Positions 21,065 to 33,574 of a stretch of DNA of 64,000 bases are shown in pieces. The notes beneath the pieces are model-generated. The model was not told where the DNA came from, searched no databases, and saw nothing but the letters and a program-made list of their open reading frames with translations. The position numbers and the translations under genes are program-made. This DNA comes from Takakia lepidozioides (lineage: Eukaryota > Streptophyta > Takakiopsida > Takakiales > Takakiaceae): the NCBI GenBank assembly GCA_030704615.1, contig CM060734.1, positions 46,080,042-46,144,041 on the forward strand, written 5' to 3'. The stretch's first letter is position 1. The number at the start of each line of letters is the position of its first letter.

Positions 21065-21520
21065 ACAGTTCTATATACGTGGACAAGATCTTTTCAAGGC
21101 CAACCTTCCGGTAATCTTTATTGGCATAAATTAGGTACACAGGTCAGCGTGCCCGTTCAGAGCGCCAACGTTGCCGCTTGCAATCACATGTTCTAGAATG
21201 TAATGGAAAATCTAGAAATCTAGCGAATTCAGGAAGGTAGGCTAACACCTGGATCAACACAAGACTGGCTTTAACCTGTTATTTGGACGTAGGCGTTCCT
21301 TTCGATATTGGAAAGCATTCAGGACAGCAAGTGTTCGCCATCTCAACGGGTTTGGGGCTCAGAAACCCAGATGAGTTGTTAAAGTAAAATTGAAGTTCGA
21401 GATCAAAACCGCAACACGGACACTAAAACTTATTGGAATTCATGTGATTCATACTCTACCGGCGGCATACGATACCACCTGTTTTTGTGAGTCCAGAAGC
21501 GCTGCATTTTATGCTCATGG
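21065..21520. repeat. Right copy of the ~470-bp tandem duplication
   Basis: Partner of the left copy at 20590-21020. It overlaps the stop codon (21456-21458) and last codons of the Root_cap gene, so the duplication arose from the 3' end of this gene. Confidence 0.8.
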
Positions 21521-22654
21521 AGGCTTGCATAGCAAGCTGCACATTGGGTTCGTCTGCAGTAGCAGAGAACTGGCTCATTTTGCAATCAGTCGACAGCAAC
21601 GAGGAGCTTGAAAACTTGTCATCACCTCCCATGATGGGCATAGGCACACCCCTCTTCACGGGGCTCTTGAAACCCGGTTGGTATGTCTGTCCCAACACAC
21701 CGTCGACAGTGGGAGTCAAACTGTCGAAATTGAATTGCATGTCTAAATGAGCAAAGCAATCTTCCTCGGTGATTTGGTAGTTGTGAACCTTGCTGTCCTC
21801 TGCAGTGATGGGCACTGCAACCAGAGAAACACTCATCTTTCCCTTAATGGTTATGTGCACGCTGTTTGTTTCAGTGGTGCGCTGTACCGTGACCTCGCCT
21901 TCCCTGGAGGCCCAGAGTGAACTGTCACCTTCAGCAATCTCGAGGGGCATCCCGTCATATGAGAACCAGAGCTGGTCGATTTTGTCGTCCCATGTGGCGA
22001 CCTTCTTGACGGCAACAGTGAGACTATGAGAGTCAAACACAAAACCAAGGGCCTGCACCCATGTGTAATCCCGCAATCTGCCTTCGGGCCGCTTTCCAAT
22101 GAAGTGAGCGTTGATATGAAGGTTTTTGTCAGACACCAGGCAGAAATCTTGGTCCTTCTTTCCGTGGAAGTAGAACATCACTCCATCACCTCCGATAAAA
22201 CGAGGATCGTAACAGACCGCTCCATAATCGTAGCAATATGGGATGCGGTCTGCAACACACAAGCACTAAATTCTTTAGAACTTAAATTGCTGTAAAAAAA
22301 CAGAAAGCTGGGCTGACCTGTGCTGTACAAAGATAGAGATAACAAACTCAACAGAGCTACAAAGCACGAGTGAGGAACGATAACATATTTATCTCGTTGC
22401 GGTGCAAGGGAATCAGGTGAAAACTTACGTCTGCAAGTTGCTTGACACGCATTGCAGTCAGCGAAGCAGGCCTTGTGGGAGGTTCCGTCTTCGGTCAGGC
22501 GCCTCGGACAAGAAGTGGGACAAGTCAACGTCTTGCAAGACTTTCGATTGCAATGCACCTTCTCCGGCTTGGCCATGATCTGTACCGGCGCCAGCTCCAG
22601 CATGGTCACTGCCACCATCAGTATTAGCAGAGGTAGGTACTGGGAGGCGGCCAT
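21456..22654 (-). CDS. Secreted Root_cap-domain protein
   Basis: Two exons, 22429-22654 and 21456-22249, join in frame (AC|GTAAGT donor, TTGCAG acceptor) to 339 codons plus stop. The start at 22654 gives a hydrophobic signal peptide (LPLLILMVAVTMLEL), then a short Cys-rich segment (CNRKSCKTLTCPTSCPRR, CNACQATC). The rest matches the plant Root_cap family: CYDPRFIGGDGVMFYFHGKK, DFCLVSDKNLHINAHFIGKR, a WVQALG segment, HNYQITEEDCFAHLDMQF, GVLGQTY and a late DCKMSQF. The family is secreted and best known from root-cap and late-embryo tissues; its biochemistry is unknown. Length is normal. A TATA box 119 bases upstream of the ATG supports the start. It converges on the alpha-tubulin gene, with a duplicated copy of its 3' end in between. 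Confidence 0.93.
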
Positions 22655-22772
22655 GATTGACGGTTGCTGCGAAATGGACAGTACGTGTACTCTTCCCTGG
22701 AGGAGGAGAAGGGAGGAAAGGAAGGACTCAGAATAGAAGAGCCAACTGTGTCCCTCCTCCTGTGAACCTACC

Positions 22773-22780
22773 CTTATATA
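22773..22780 (-). promoter_or_regulatory. TATA box of the Root_cap gene
   Basis: On the minus strand the sequence reads GTGTATATAAGGG. It lies about 119 bases upstream of the start codon at 22654, a typical distance once a short 5' UTR is allowed for. Confidence 0.65.
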
Positions 22781-22789
22781 CACTCCTGC

Positions 22790-24563
22790 AGAGTCAAAGG
22801 GTTTAAAAGCTGGATTCCCAGATAGCTCGCTTTTACTCGAACATTCTCTTGCGAAGGTTATTATAATAGCTTCCGAAAATGTAGAATGAGAACCTCTGGA
22901 CCCGACCAATTAATTAATGGAATTCAAGTCCTCACGATTGTGATCGTGGAGAGTGGCCTTCCCCAGCCGGGCCAGCTCCATGCAAGTGGACCACCATCTA
23001 CCTCATTCTGGACCCTCGATTGACATCACTGCGCGACTCATGCTGAGCTCATTTCATAGTACGTACATTCATGTGCATTTCTCTCAATGCGAGATGTACA
23101 ACGCATTACCCAATAGTCTAGATCCATGACATGCTCCCATATCCCTACAAACCCATCTTCTCCGAAGAAGATTCGAATTCAAAGAGTTGTCTCTTCAGGA
23201 CAACTACTGGAGTACATATTATACAAAAATATGAAATGCATACTGTCGTTTGACTGTACCATACGTATATGAGGTACTACGGGTTTGTGTGGTCCATCAT
23301 CGTTGTCACGATGCACGACCAAATATGCTGCCAAAGGTGCTTGGCGACTTTTTCAGCGTATGTTTTGATGTGGGATCTCTCGCAGGATACAACCCTTATC
23401 TCATGTAATGTCAACGTATGTTACTTCCCTGTCTTAAATACGCTCAAATCTGTACGTTTCCTTGATTAGTCCAGGATGAGCTTTTGCTGTTGGTGTATGA
23501 CGTGGTGGAGGGCTTATTATGGAGGTTATAGGTTGACGCCGAGCACCGACATCGAACAATACTGCACGGTTGAGAGCGAGAGAGAAAGAGAGAGGCCTTG
23601 GCATTCAACACTGTCTGCAGTTCGTCCTAAGACATCCAGCTGACAAACCTACTCTGTGGGGCCAGCCTTAAGGAATATGACGGAATAGGAGGAAATTGAC
23701 CAAACCTGCCACAGAAAACCGATCTTTGGCTGTTGTCATTCTCAGCTGCTCAGTGAATTAGCAGTCCACAGATTGAACATTCTATGGTACTAAATTGTGC
23801 TCACGTGCTGAAAATCTCCTTTAAGAATCTACATGTGCTCTTTTCTCGAGAATCTTTTCAGCTGGGGGAGCACAGATACACATAAGTTCTCAACAGTGCT
23901 TCGAACACTTAAGTATATCAGTTCATGCCCACGTCCCTATTGATGCTAACGTCACATCTGGACAAGAGATTCACTCACAGCTGAAGACACGATCATAATA
24001 TCCTGTCAAAACCTCCACACATTCAACTCAACTACTGGTGCTTTTTGGCAAAAATTAGCGTAGGTCCAGTCTCTGAATTTAACGAAGTCACTAACAACCA
24101 CTAGTGAACCAACTGCTCACTTGCAGAGGTGAACCTCTAGTCTTCTGCAGTTCTTATTTCTAATCCATCAGGGCTTGTGCATCAAAATCTTAGCTGCAGA
24201 TCTGAAGACTATCCATGGAATGCCCTGTATAAGTCTAAATTTTCTGAAGAACCAAAAAGGACAAGCTCTCAGACTGTTGTAACTGAGGCTCATGATCACC
24301 ATCAAGGTTTCCATCAAGGTGCTACTTCATCATCATGGCCTGGAGCACAAAAACTCACCTTTTGCCCAACCACAATTGAGGGAATAAACAAACAGAGTCT
24401 CTGTTAGTGCTTTAGGTGGCTATGCACACAGACCTATAATTTATTGCATATGAGATTCGTTGGAGTAAAACCTCCAACCACACTGTAAATGTCCTGAGAG
24501 ATGGTTAACTTGTGTCCTGTCATAAAACGTAGTGTTGCCAACCCTGGCCAAAGGACAGCTTCA
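22790..24563. other. Intergenic region between Root_cap and receptor-kinase genes
   Basis: No coding exon, RNA gene or TE domain was recognised. There is a short GA-rich tract near 23575. The left part holds the Root_cap promoter; the right part holds the 3' flank of the receptor kinase. Confidence 0.5.
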
Positions 24564-27500
24564 TCACCTTGCTGATGGCTTTACAAAGTTTTCACTAGAA
24601 TTGGTTGAAGCCAGAGGATAAGGAGCATGACCATCTAACGAACCTGGGGATAAACTCGGGGGTGCCAGGGTCGAAGGACTGGGGGCCTTACTATGGAATT
24701 GACTGGACCTGTTTGTATATTTGTAGGTCTCAAGCTGTATTGCCTCTGTAATCCCTTTCACCACTTCAGTGATGTCAGGCCGGTGGTAGCTAAGGGGCTC
24801 CACGCTCAAAATCGCCAGCTCTGCCACCTTCCACATAGCTTGTATGCTGTAGTTGTTTCCAAGGGCCGGGTCGACAATTGCTTCAAGATCTCCCTTTTGC
24901 AAGAGCGACCTCGCCTAAACATGAATTATCACATTGCCACACGTCAGGGACTGGTAGAGCTGACTTTTAGTGATTACCACATTGACCTTCCAGTTGTTAT
25001 AGCTCTCTCGACATCATATCTGAAAGGCCAGAATAATGTTCTATGTATCAAGACAGGTCTTCAGGACAAATAGATTTCTCCTCCCTCTCTCAGGACTCCC
25101 TTTGAACTGGAGGCTGGGTTGATGGCCACAAGAGATATGGCAAGCACAGCTTGATGGCTGGAGGGATCTTTCCCTACATTGCAATATCCAAAGGAAGGAA
25201 CAAAATTACAAGTTTCCTGTGTTGCACTGCTTTGATTTCCTTTCTAGGCCCAACTTGGAATCCAAGGCTTTTGAGATGTACTGGGCACATATCAACCATC
25301 TCTTCCCTCTGTACCTATCTTTTAATGTGAATACCATATATGAAAATGCAGATGGGACCTCACCCAATTGACAATGCTGAAACCTGGAGGATTGTGCTGT
25401 GAAGAAAGTGGGCCCCTTCCTGAAATCAACTCAAGAAGCACCACACCAAAGCTATATACATCGCTCTTCCTTGTCAGCTGCTGTGACTGGTCATACCTGC
25501 GGGGCCAAAAACCGAACGTGCTTGAGCTCCTGTGGGAGACAAAATAAACTTCACAGTACATATGGAAGCCCAAAGAGCTTTCTGTGGCAAGAGCACATAA
25601 CAGACAAGAAACAACAACGAAGGAAAGCCTGGGCTTAAATGACTGATCAAATATGGAGGGCTTCTGCATGAAAAAATTATTGGGATCCATTAGTCTATTA
25701 ATCTCCAACATCTGCTTACCCATTAGAGTGGCTTGTACTTGTTGGGTTCTCAACATTTGGAGATGACACACAACTGTGTTTCCTAATGTCACTTGGGCAC
25801 ATAACTCAGACGCAATCATTTTCTTTCTTTCTTTCACGAGATCCGTGGGAGATTCCACTGTTTATTCCGTGGAACTCAATCTCTCACTGAAATCTTCCAC
25901 TATGAGGATCAGAAATGCTTGGCAGCATACCTGCACGAGGCCTTCACCCTTAGACAATCACTCGAACAATAGTTCTTATTCTTGGCTTTGGTTTTGTTTC
26001 CTCTCTCATGTTTTCTTCCATTTTGTCCCATAAGCCCTATGAGCTTTCCACGGACATTATAAAGCACCATTTCATTCATTCATTTCATTTCTTTGAGCTT
26101 TCCATGGACATACAAAGTGTCATTTCATTTCATTTCTTGTTTCTATCTGTGTTTTAAGTTCTGAGTTAGGTCCTGACCTCCTTGATGTCCTCTCTTAGAT
26201 GAAGAGCCTCATGTAGATATGCCGCAAGGATGTTAGGACCTGACCTCAGAAGTTAAAATACAAACAGAAGAAGAAAGTAAGAAACGAATAACATCTGCAG
26301 TGGAAGGTCTACTGCCCACCGGACAGGAGAGAACACAGTTGTCTGTCATCTCTGAATCTTGTGGACCAACAAGTACAAGACACTCTCAATATCATTGGCA
26401 GTGCCAGGGAAAATCCGGTACTGATGATGTAGAGCAGAGGGGGATACAAAGTAATGCACATAGTGGGTTTCAATCAGTAACAGTGGGATCATGCTAGTTA
26501 AGGCAAAGTAAGAGGACATACTCTGGATCAAGGTACCCAACAGTGCCCTGGACAGTGCCTGAGATTGGGCTGGATTCATCATTGGTGAGCTTTGACATCC
26601 CAAAGTCAGATACTTTGGCCACCATCTTGTTAGTGAGAAGAATGTTGCTGCTTTTGACATCCCTATGAATGATGCTGGGATTGCATCCGGTGTGCAGATA
26701 CTCCAGTCCTGGGAACATGTTAGATTTAAGAGGGCTCAAAAATTTCCCTACAAACTGGGCTCAACCTTAAAGCAAGAAGAAGAAAAGTGAATTGGCTGGT
26801 GTCAGAGTTCCATGGAAAGCTCAAAAAACTTGTGGGACAAAGGAAAGCAGGATAGAAGAGGCCCTCGACAAGCAGCCCAAAAACAACTACTCCACATCAA
26901 TGAATTTTCCAGCCTGGAGAGCCTCATGGGAAAGGACATGAGGCTGAGGGTAAGGAAACAAGTTTGACATTCCAGTTGCCAACATGTAGAAAATACTCTT
27001 AGCTAAACATCGTTTGCTTCCTCCTTCTACATTACCCCAGTCTAACACTTGGAGCTGCTAGTGCCTCCTTGGGGTGAGGGGACAAATTCAACAAGGCAAT
27101 ATCCCTGGGCCACATACTGTCAACAACCTAGGCCTATGGATTGAACCCAGGACAGCCTACAATGTGGCCACATGTGGCTATCTGCTGGGCTGTCTGTTGG
27201 CACCTGGCATAGACAAGTATCCAATAACTGATCTCAAAGGCATGAGACTGTGGTAAAACCAAGAAGCTTATCCATGCAATCCAAGATAGATATTAAACCA
27301 TGGGGCACCTTTAGCTGCATCGAGAGCAAGGTTGAGTCGAGGAATCCAGTCCAGTGGTTTGGTGATTGCAGGTGGTCCTACACAATTGCAAGAAACCCAG
27401 CCCAGCTCTAGATTAATAATGCAGCATCACTTGTGGGAAGTATTTCTCATTCTGCAAATGGCAATATCACCCTCTCCCTTGCCCTCATCAAAAGCCATGG

Positions 27501-30500
27501 CCACTGGCATTTTCTCTCTCCAACTGTCCAGCAGGGTCTGTAAGGTGGGGCTATGTTCCCAGAGTACATACATCATAGCCAATGTTGACAGGGAGACAGA
27601 AAGAAATGAAATGAAATGGTGCTTTATAACATCCGCGGAAAGCTCATAGAGCTTATGGGACAAAATGGGAGAAAACATGAGAGAGGAAACACAACCAGAG
27701 CCAAAAATAAAACTATTGCTCGAGTGATTGTCTAAGGGTGAAGGCCTCGTGCAGGTAAGCTGCCAAGCATTTCTGATCCTCGTAGTGAAAGACTTCAGAA
27801 GAGAAATGAAATGAAATGGTGCTTTATAACGTCCGCGGAAAGCTCATAGAGCTTATGGGACAAAATGGAAGAAAACATGAGAGAGGAACAAATCCAGAAA
27901 CCACAATTAATGTTCTAGTGATTGTCTAAGGGTGAAGGCCTCGTGTAGGTAGGCTGCCAAGCATTTTTGATCCTCATAGTGGAAGACATCAGTGAGAGTT
28001 TGGGTTCCACTGAATAAACAGTGGAATCTCCCACGGATCTCGTAGTATAGAGGGCAGTAGAAGAAGAAGTGTTCTTCAGTTTCAATTTCCTTGCTGCGCC
28101 CTATGCAAGCTGGACATAGGTGGTCCTCCCGTTGCAGGTTTTCCCATCTGCCAGTCTCTATCCGTAGGTTGTGGGAACCCACCCTGAACCGCCCCAATGC
28201 CCTCAGGAGGGAAGGAGATAAGGGTGCTGAAAGGTAATTTGGTCTCAAGATTCTATCATCGCGGAGCACCAAGAATGTCTCTCGATAGAAGTGGGAGCTT
28301 TGTCGTGAGGTTGGGTAGCTTCCAAGTTCTCTTGACATGTAATTCCATAAGCTCTCTCCTAATGAGTCTGTTGCGGTCATGTCTGGATGTGATGTCTACC
28401 TCATCTGGGTTCATTGGTAATAGGAAAGCAGTAGAAAGTCTGTTACGTTGAAATAAACTGTCCACTCGAGCATACCAGGAGTTCCTGAAACCTGCAGCTT
28501 TGAGCCTCATAGATGTTGTGAGGGCCCTTGCCACTAGCCCTTTGGGTGGAAGGGCCTGCAATCTATGGAGAAAGATTGTAAGCCTGAAGAGGTCCTCGGA
28601 TTCAATGGTACACATGCGAACTCTGCACCTAGGATCTGAAATGGAGTTGTGCTCCTGGCGCCAAGCATTGCTTGGAGAAAAGATGACTGTAATGGTTCCA
28701 AATTCTTTTCCCACCAGGAGACAGGGACACCAGGTGCCCAGAACTCACAACCATAGATGGAAGAGAGAGAGGAGGAGAAGAGATATTTTACTGTCCACAA
28801 TGACCAGAAAGAAAGAACATACCTCCAATGAATAGACCTCAACACCTTAGGCAACCCAAATAATTCATAAACAACAAAACTTGCTATGTAAGGTAATTGT
28901 TAGCTGCTACATAATCAATGCTGGAAAGAATACAAGACTTCTTGTTATGGTTTACCATGGAGGTGATCAAATAAGGTTCCATTTGGCATGAATTCATAAA
29001 CCAGCATTCGTTCCTTGACGTCATGGCAGTAGCCGATCAGCGCCACCAGGTTGCGATGGTGCACTCTTGACAGGAGATTCACCTGCGCTTGGCAAGCACA
29101 AGCAACATAATATTAAAAACTAGGAGGACTGGGCTTGAGGATTTATACTCCACGTGTGAGATTTTCTTCACCAAGAAGTTTTTATTACAGCAATCCAGAA
29201 GAACCATACTTCAGATACTGAAATGGACCACACGTGTCACTTGGATTTGCCCCAGGTCACAGCCCACCTCATTGAAAAATTCTCGCACTCCCTGCCGGGA
29301 ATCCCCAGCCAACAATTTCACAGCTATTTCCTGGTTGTCTTTAGTCTTTCCATAAAACACTGGACCAAAACCTCCCTCTCCAATCTTCTGACTGAAGTTC
29401 ATTGTGGCCTCTTTCAATTCTGCCAGTTGGAAGTAGTGGGCCTGGTCAACAGGTGGCACATCAGGTGGTGCCAGTACTTCATCGAATGAAGAAAATCTTC
29501 CAGATGTGTGGGTTTGCGATGAGGGCCCTGCAATTAAACCTGAAATAAAAAGGTATATGTACGTTTAGAACTTTATTCCAAATCAGGAGATAAGCTTGAG
29601 GCGTATAGGATGTACTGCAGGACAATATGCTTCCAGAGGCACTTCTGGGGTTCCGCCCACCAGGATATGCGACTCATGTTGAATTGCTGAAAGACAATGT
29701 TGATGACAGATATGATACTGCCAGTCACAGAGTGTCTACACAAGGAAAGGACGACGAGCAGAAGAAGGTATCATGGAACACAGAGGACAGATCATAGGAC
29801 AGAGTAGAAATGAAATGAAATGGAATGGAATGGTACTTTATACTTTATGGTACTTTATAGAAAGAACTTGGTAATGTCACAGGGGGCCGCAAGGGCTTTT
29901 GGGACAAACCAGGAAAACCAGAAACCACTTGAGAAACACCAAATGTCACACTAAGCCACAGTGCTCAGAGAGAGATGCACTGATTATATTTCCTTGTTGT
30001 GGGATTCTGGCCTTGCGAAGAAAAAAGAACAGATGAACAGAAGACATGGCTGATGTGACGTACTGGTCTTTGTGCTTCCCCCTGTTGCTGATTTCTGGTG
30101 TCGTCTGACGAAAAAGAAAAGGGCTAAGGCTCCCAGTATGAACAAAAACGCACCGGCTGCTATGCTGCCTACCACTGCAGCAACGTTTACATCCGACCTT
30201 GACGACTGAGAACAGCTTGTGCTTGCACAGAGATTAGGGTTTCCCTCGTACCTGAAGTATTGGATATTGCATTTGAGTGTGTTCCTGAAACTGCTATTAT
30301 CACTCCCATCACAGGTAAAGCTGATTGCAGAAGAGTAGCAAGAAGGGCATTTTTTTTGGATTTTCAATCTTAACTGGGAAAGAGGTGCTGCTATAAGTCT
30401 TGGTCAAGTTGACAGTCAAAAATCCAAATTGTCGTTAACTCAACAGAAAAGTGCCCCCCCACCCAACAACCAGGCACCACAACCATAATACAACAATTCA

Positions 30501-33500
30501 ATGTGACCAAGACAGGCGTAACTTATCATGCATCCTTCACCTATTAGTGCTCGCAGGTGGACACTCTTAAACAGCCACATACGTGACCAGGACACAGTGC
30601 AGTGGCCCTTGGTGGAATCTGTTGTGAAGGGCTTTCCACTATAATGTCCAGACAATGAAACTTCCATGTACCAAAGTTCCATTCCCCAGATATAGCCCCA
30701 AATTAGTTCTGGTAGAACATTTGGAATCATTCTACATTTTTTGATGTACTTTCTGGTATTGAAAGCTGGTCCAGGGAATGGACCAAGCATGTCTGCCATG
30801 GTATTATCTCTGAAAGGAAAATTCGCAGTGGAAATCGATCCTTTAAAGCAGAATTGTGTAAACAATGGTTTGAGAATGTTTTGAAATTGAAATCATTGAC
30901 GCATTGACACTAGCCTGTCATTCCCCATTTGCTTTTTGCATGCAACCAGTATGCGATAGACCAGTTAGTTCATCCTAGTGATGTCACCCGTAGACTCACC
31001 TGATATTCAACCCGGACTTACCGAGGAGGCTTCTTGGGACAGTTCCAGTCAATTGATTGTTCTCCACCCATCTGCTTCATAACAGTCACACAGGCCTGAA
31101 TCCAGACAGTTCCAATGTAGCTTCCAACACCATCACATCAAGAATCTTTCAAAAATATCACATAAACTGGTCAACTTTCTTTAATGCCACGTAGTGCTGT
31201 CATGTGATGCCCTTAATCTGTCTTATATTTTACATTTCTCTATTTTAGAGGAAATGACATGGAATGGTACTTTATAATGTAAGCCTGAATATGAATTTTA
31301 CGAGTCTAATACACAACTTAGAAAAGAGTAGAATTGGATGCACTATGTTGAGAACCAAACAATGAGTATTTCATGCTAAAGTCTACGGTGCGTCTGTCTG
31401 TCTCTCCCCTTGCTCTCAAGTAGGCCTCTGCGAAACAGTGAAGTAATACTATGGCATCAACTGGAAATACAATAAGTTTGAAAGCGACTGTGTGGACAAG
31501 AAAGAAAAGTGGAAGCTTACATTTCCGTCAAATTAGGGAGATCCGCAAGCCACTGGGGGAATTGTCCACTCAACTGATTGTTCTGAAGTTGCCTGCCAAC
31601 GATGAAACAGTCACCTGTTTTTAACATGCATCTGAAAGGGCCAGCGAATGAAGAAATGAAATGAACAATCTGATACTTTATAAGAAGGGAAGGAGCAGGT
31701 ATCAGTTGAGTTGTAATGGTTCAACTCCTCCTCTTTAGTGTCCCATAGCTATATTGGCAACGTCCAATTTCATCTGACAGACCATCTAATAACCCAATAA
31801 TCTTTCTTTATGAGTACAAGAGTATACATACACAGTTAAGTAAGGTATAGGACCAGTTAAATTATTGGAGCCAAGCAAATTGCAGCACCAACAACAACTG
31901 TTGTAAAATAAAAGGTAACATACAAGAAGGAACAACTTGAAATTGTAGAGAAGAGGAGAATTAGCTACAATGCCTGAAGGAAAAAATGATGTTTTTAAAG
32001 AGATTTGTAAAGCCAGACACCATGAGAGAGGAGTTTCTTGAGGACAAAGACATACATGCTTTGCAAGGCGGTCATGGCAGAAAGACCAGAGGGAATTGAG
32101 CCTGTGATATTCTTCCCTGACAAGGTTCTAGCATGGTCACCACCAACAATGAACATGTCAGATCCATATGAGCAAAGAGCATGGGAGAAGTAGGAGTGAA
32201 TGGATGGTGGGCTAGGTGGATGGGCTCAGCACCCAATCATTCCCAAGGGTCACACAATGCATTTGCAACTAATAAATTCTGCCCATGCACTTGATAGCCC
32301 TGGTCTACTGACTGAGGGCTCCCAGCTCCCAGTGTGGATCGGAAGCACCCTCTCTTTTCTGCAACAACACCTAACCGTCCCCCTTCTGCCCCAGAAAAGA
32401 CCGGTCACCAGATTCTGGACATTCCAGTGGTGTGATCTTTCCACTTGGTAATGTGGCCGTCCAAACTAGATGAGGACCAGAAAGGGGGGGATCAGTACAT
32501 GGTAATCACCCTTGGTGGCGTCGCAGAATTGCAGGTCACCCAGTCCCAAGGCAAGGGTAGGCATGGGTCACCTTGAGACTCTTCTAATGCAAGCTGGCTC
32601 GTAAATCCTGTGAGTGAGGCCACTGAATTGAAAACAAACCACACTCCAATCAGTGCCTTTTCTTTCCACAATACTCCACCATCCAAAGCAGCATACATAT
32701 ACCTCAGTAGGTGCAATGAGAAGAGGGAAGAGAGGGCACGGGTTGGCCAGCCAACTGATGAAGAAGGCAGTGACTGGAGGCAAGTTGACCTGAAGTGACA
32801 TGAAGGCAATGAAGGTTTGACATAAGGCACATGAAGAGGCAGAAAAAAGACTTACCATCTTGATTGTAAGTGGGGGTCACCTTCGGCAGTATTTCATAGA
32901 TCTCCTGCGCGTTGAGTAAGGGGTTGAGAGTGGAGCTGGAGTCTTTAACAAGGGAGAATTCCACATATTCAGGAAGAGTAACGTTTGAGTAGCTGGCCTC
33001 AAAAGCTATAAAGGACCCACCAACAGCTTGGTTGATGTTCAGGGGCTGATCAACAAAGGTGGAATCATTAGCATTAATGCTGAAACTGAAGGATCGGATG
33101 TCTGTCGGCCTCAGCTGCTGAATCTCTGCAAAGTATGTCACAGCATAGGCTTCGTTTGGGAAATAATCCAAATGATAACGGTAGGACAGAAGACCTTGGG
33201 TTCCAATGACTGCCGTTTGCATTACAGCAGCTGGGGGTTGGTCCTCTGCCAGGCTGATGTCAATGGAGTGGCTGGTGCTGTTTCTCATGATTCTGTCAGA
33301 TAAATTCAGTAGATCACCTGCTTGTGCCGAACCTGCTTGGTCTGATACCCAGATACGATCCACTGGGTCATCTGGATACCTGATTTGCAAGCCACCACGG
33401 AACACCCATCTCTGAGATGCTCTGTTACAGCCTCATTCACTGAGATTCTTTTGTTACAATTCTTCCAATCACTGCACAGCCTCTCTCTCTCCCAGGTGCA

Positions 33501-33533
33501 CATGCACTAACGGAAAGATAAGTTAAACAAACA

Positions 33534-33574
<41 letters not shown>

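Noticed and set aside
30440-30865. 141-codon minus-strand ORF in the receptor kinase
   Set aside because: It lies wholly between well-supported exons 31000-31071 and 30064-30251, whose splice phases match directly; no domain is visible.
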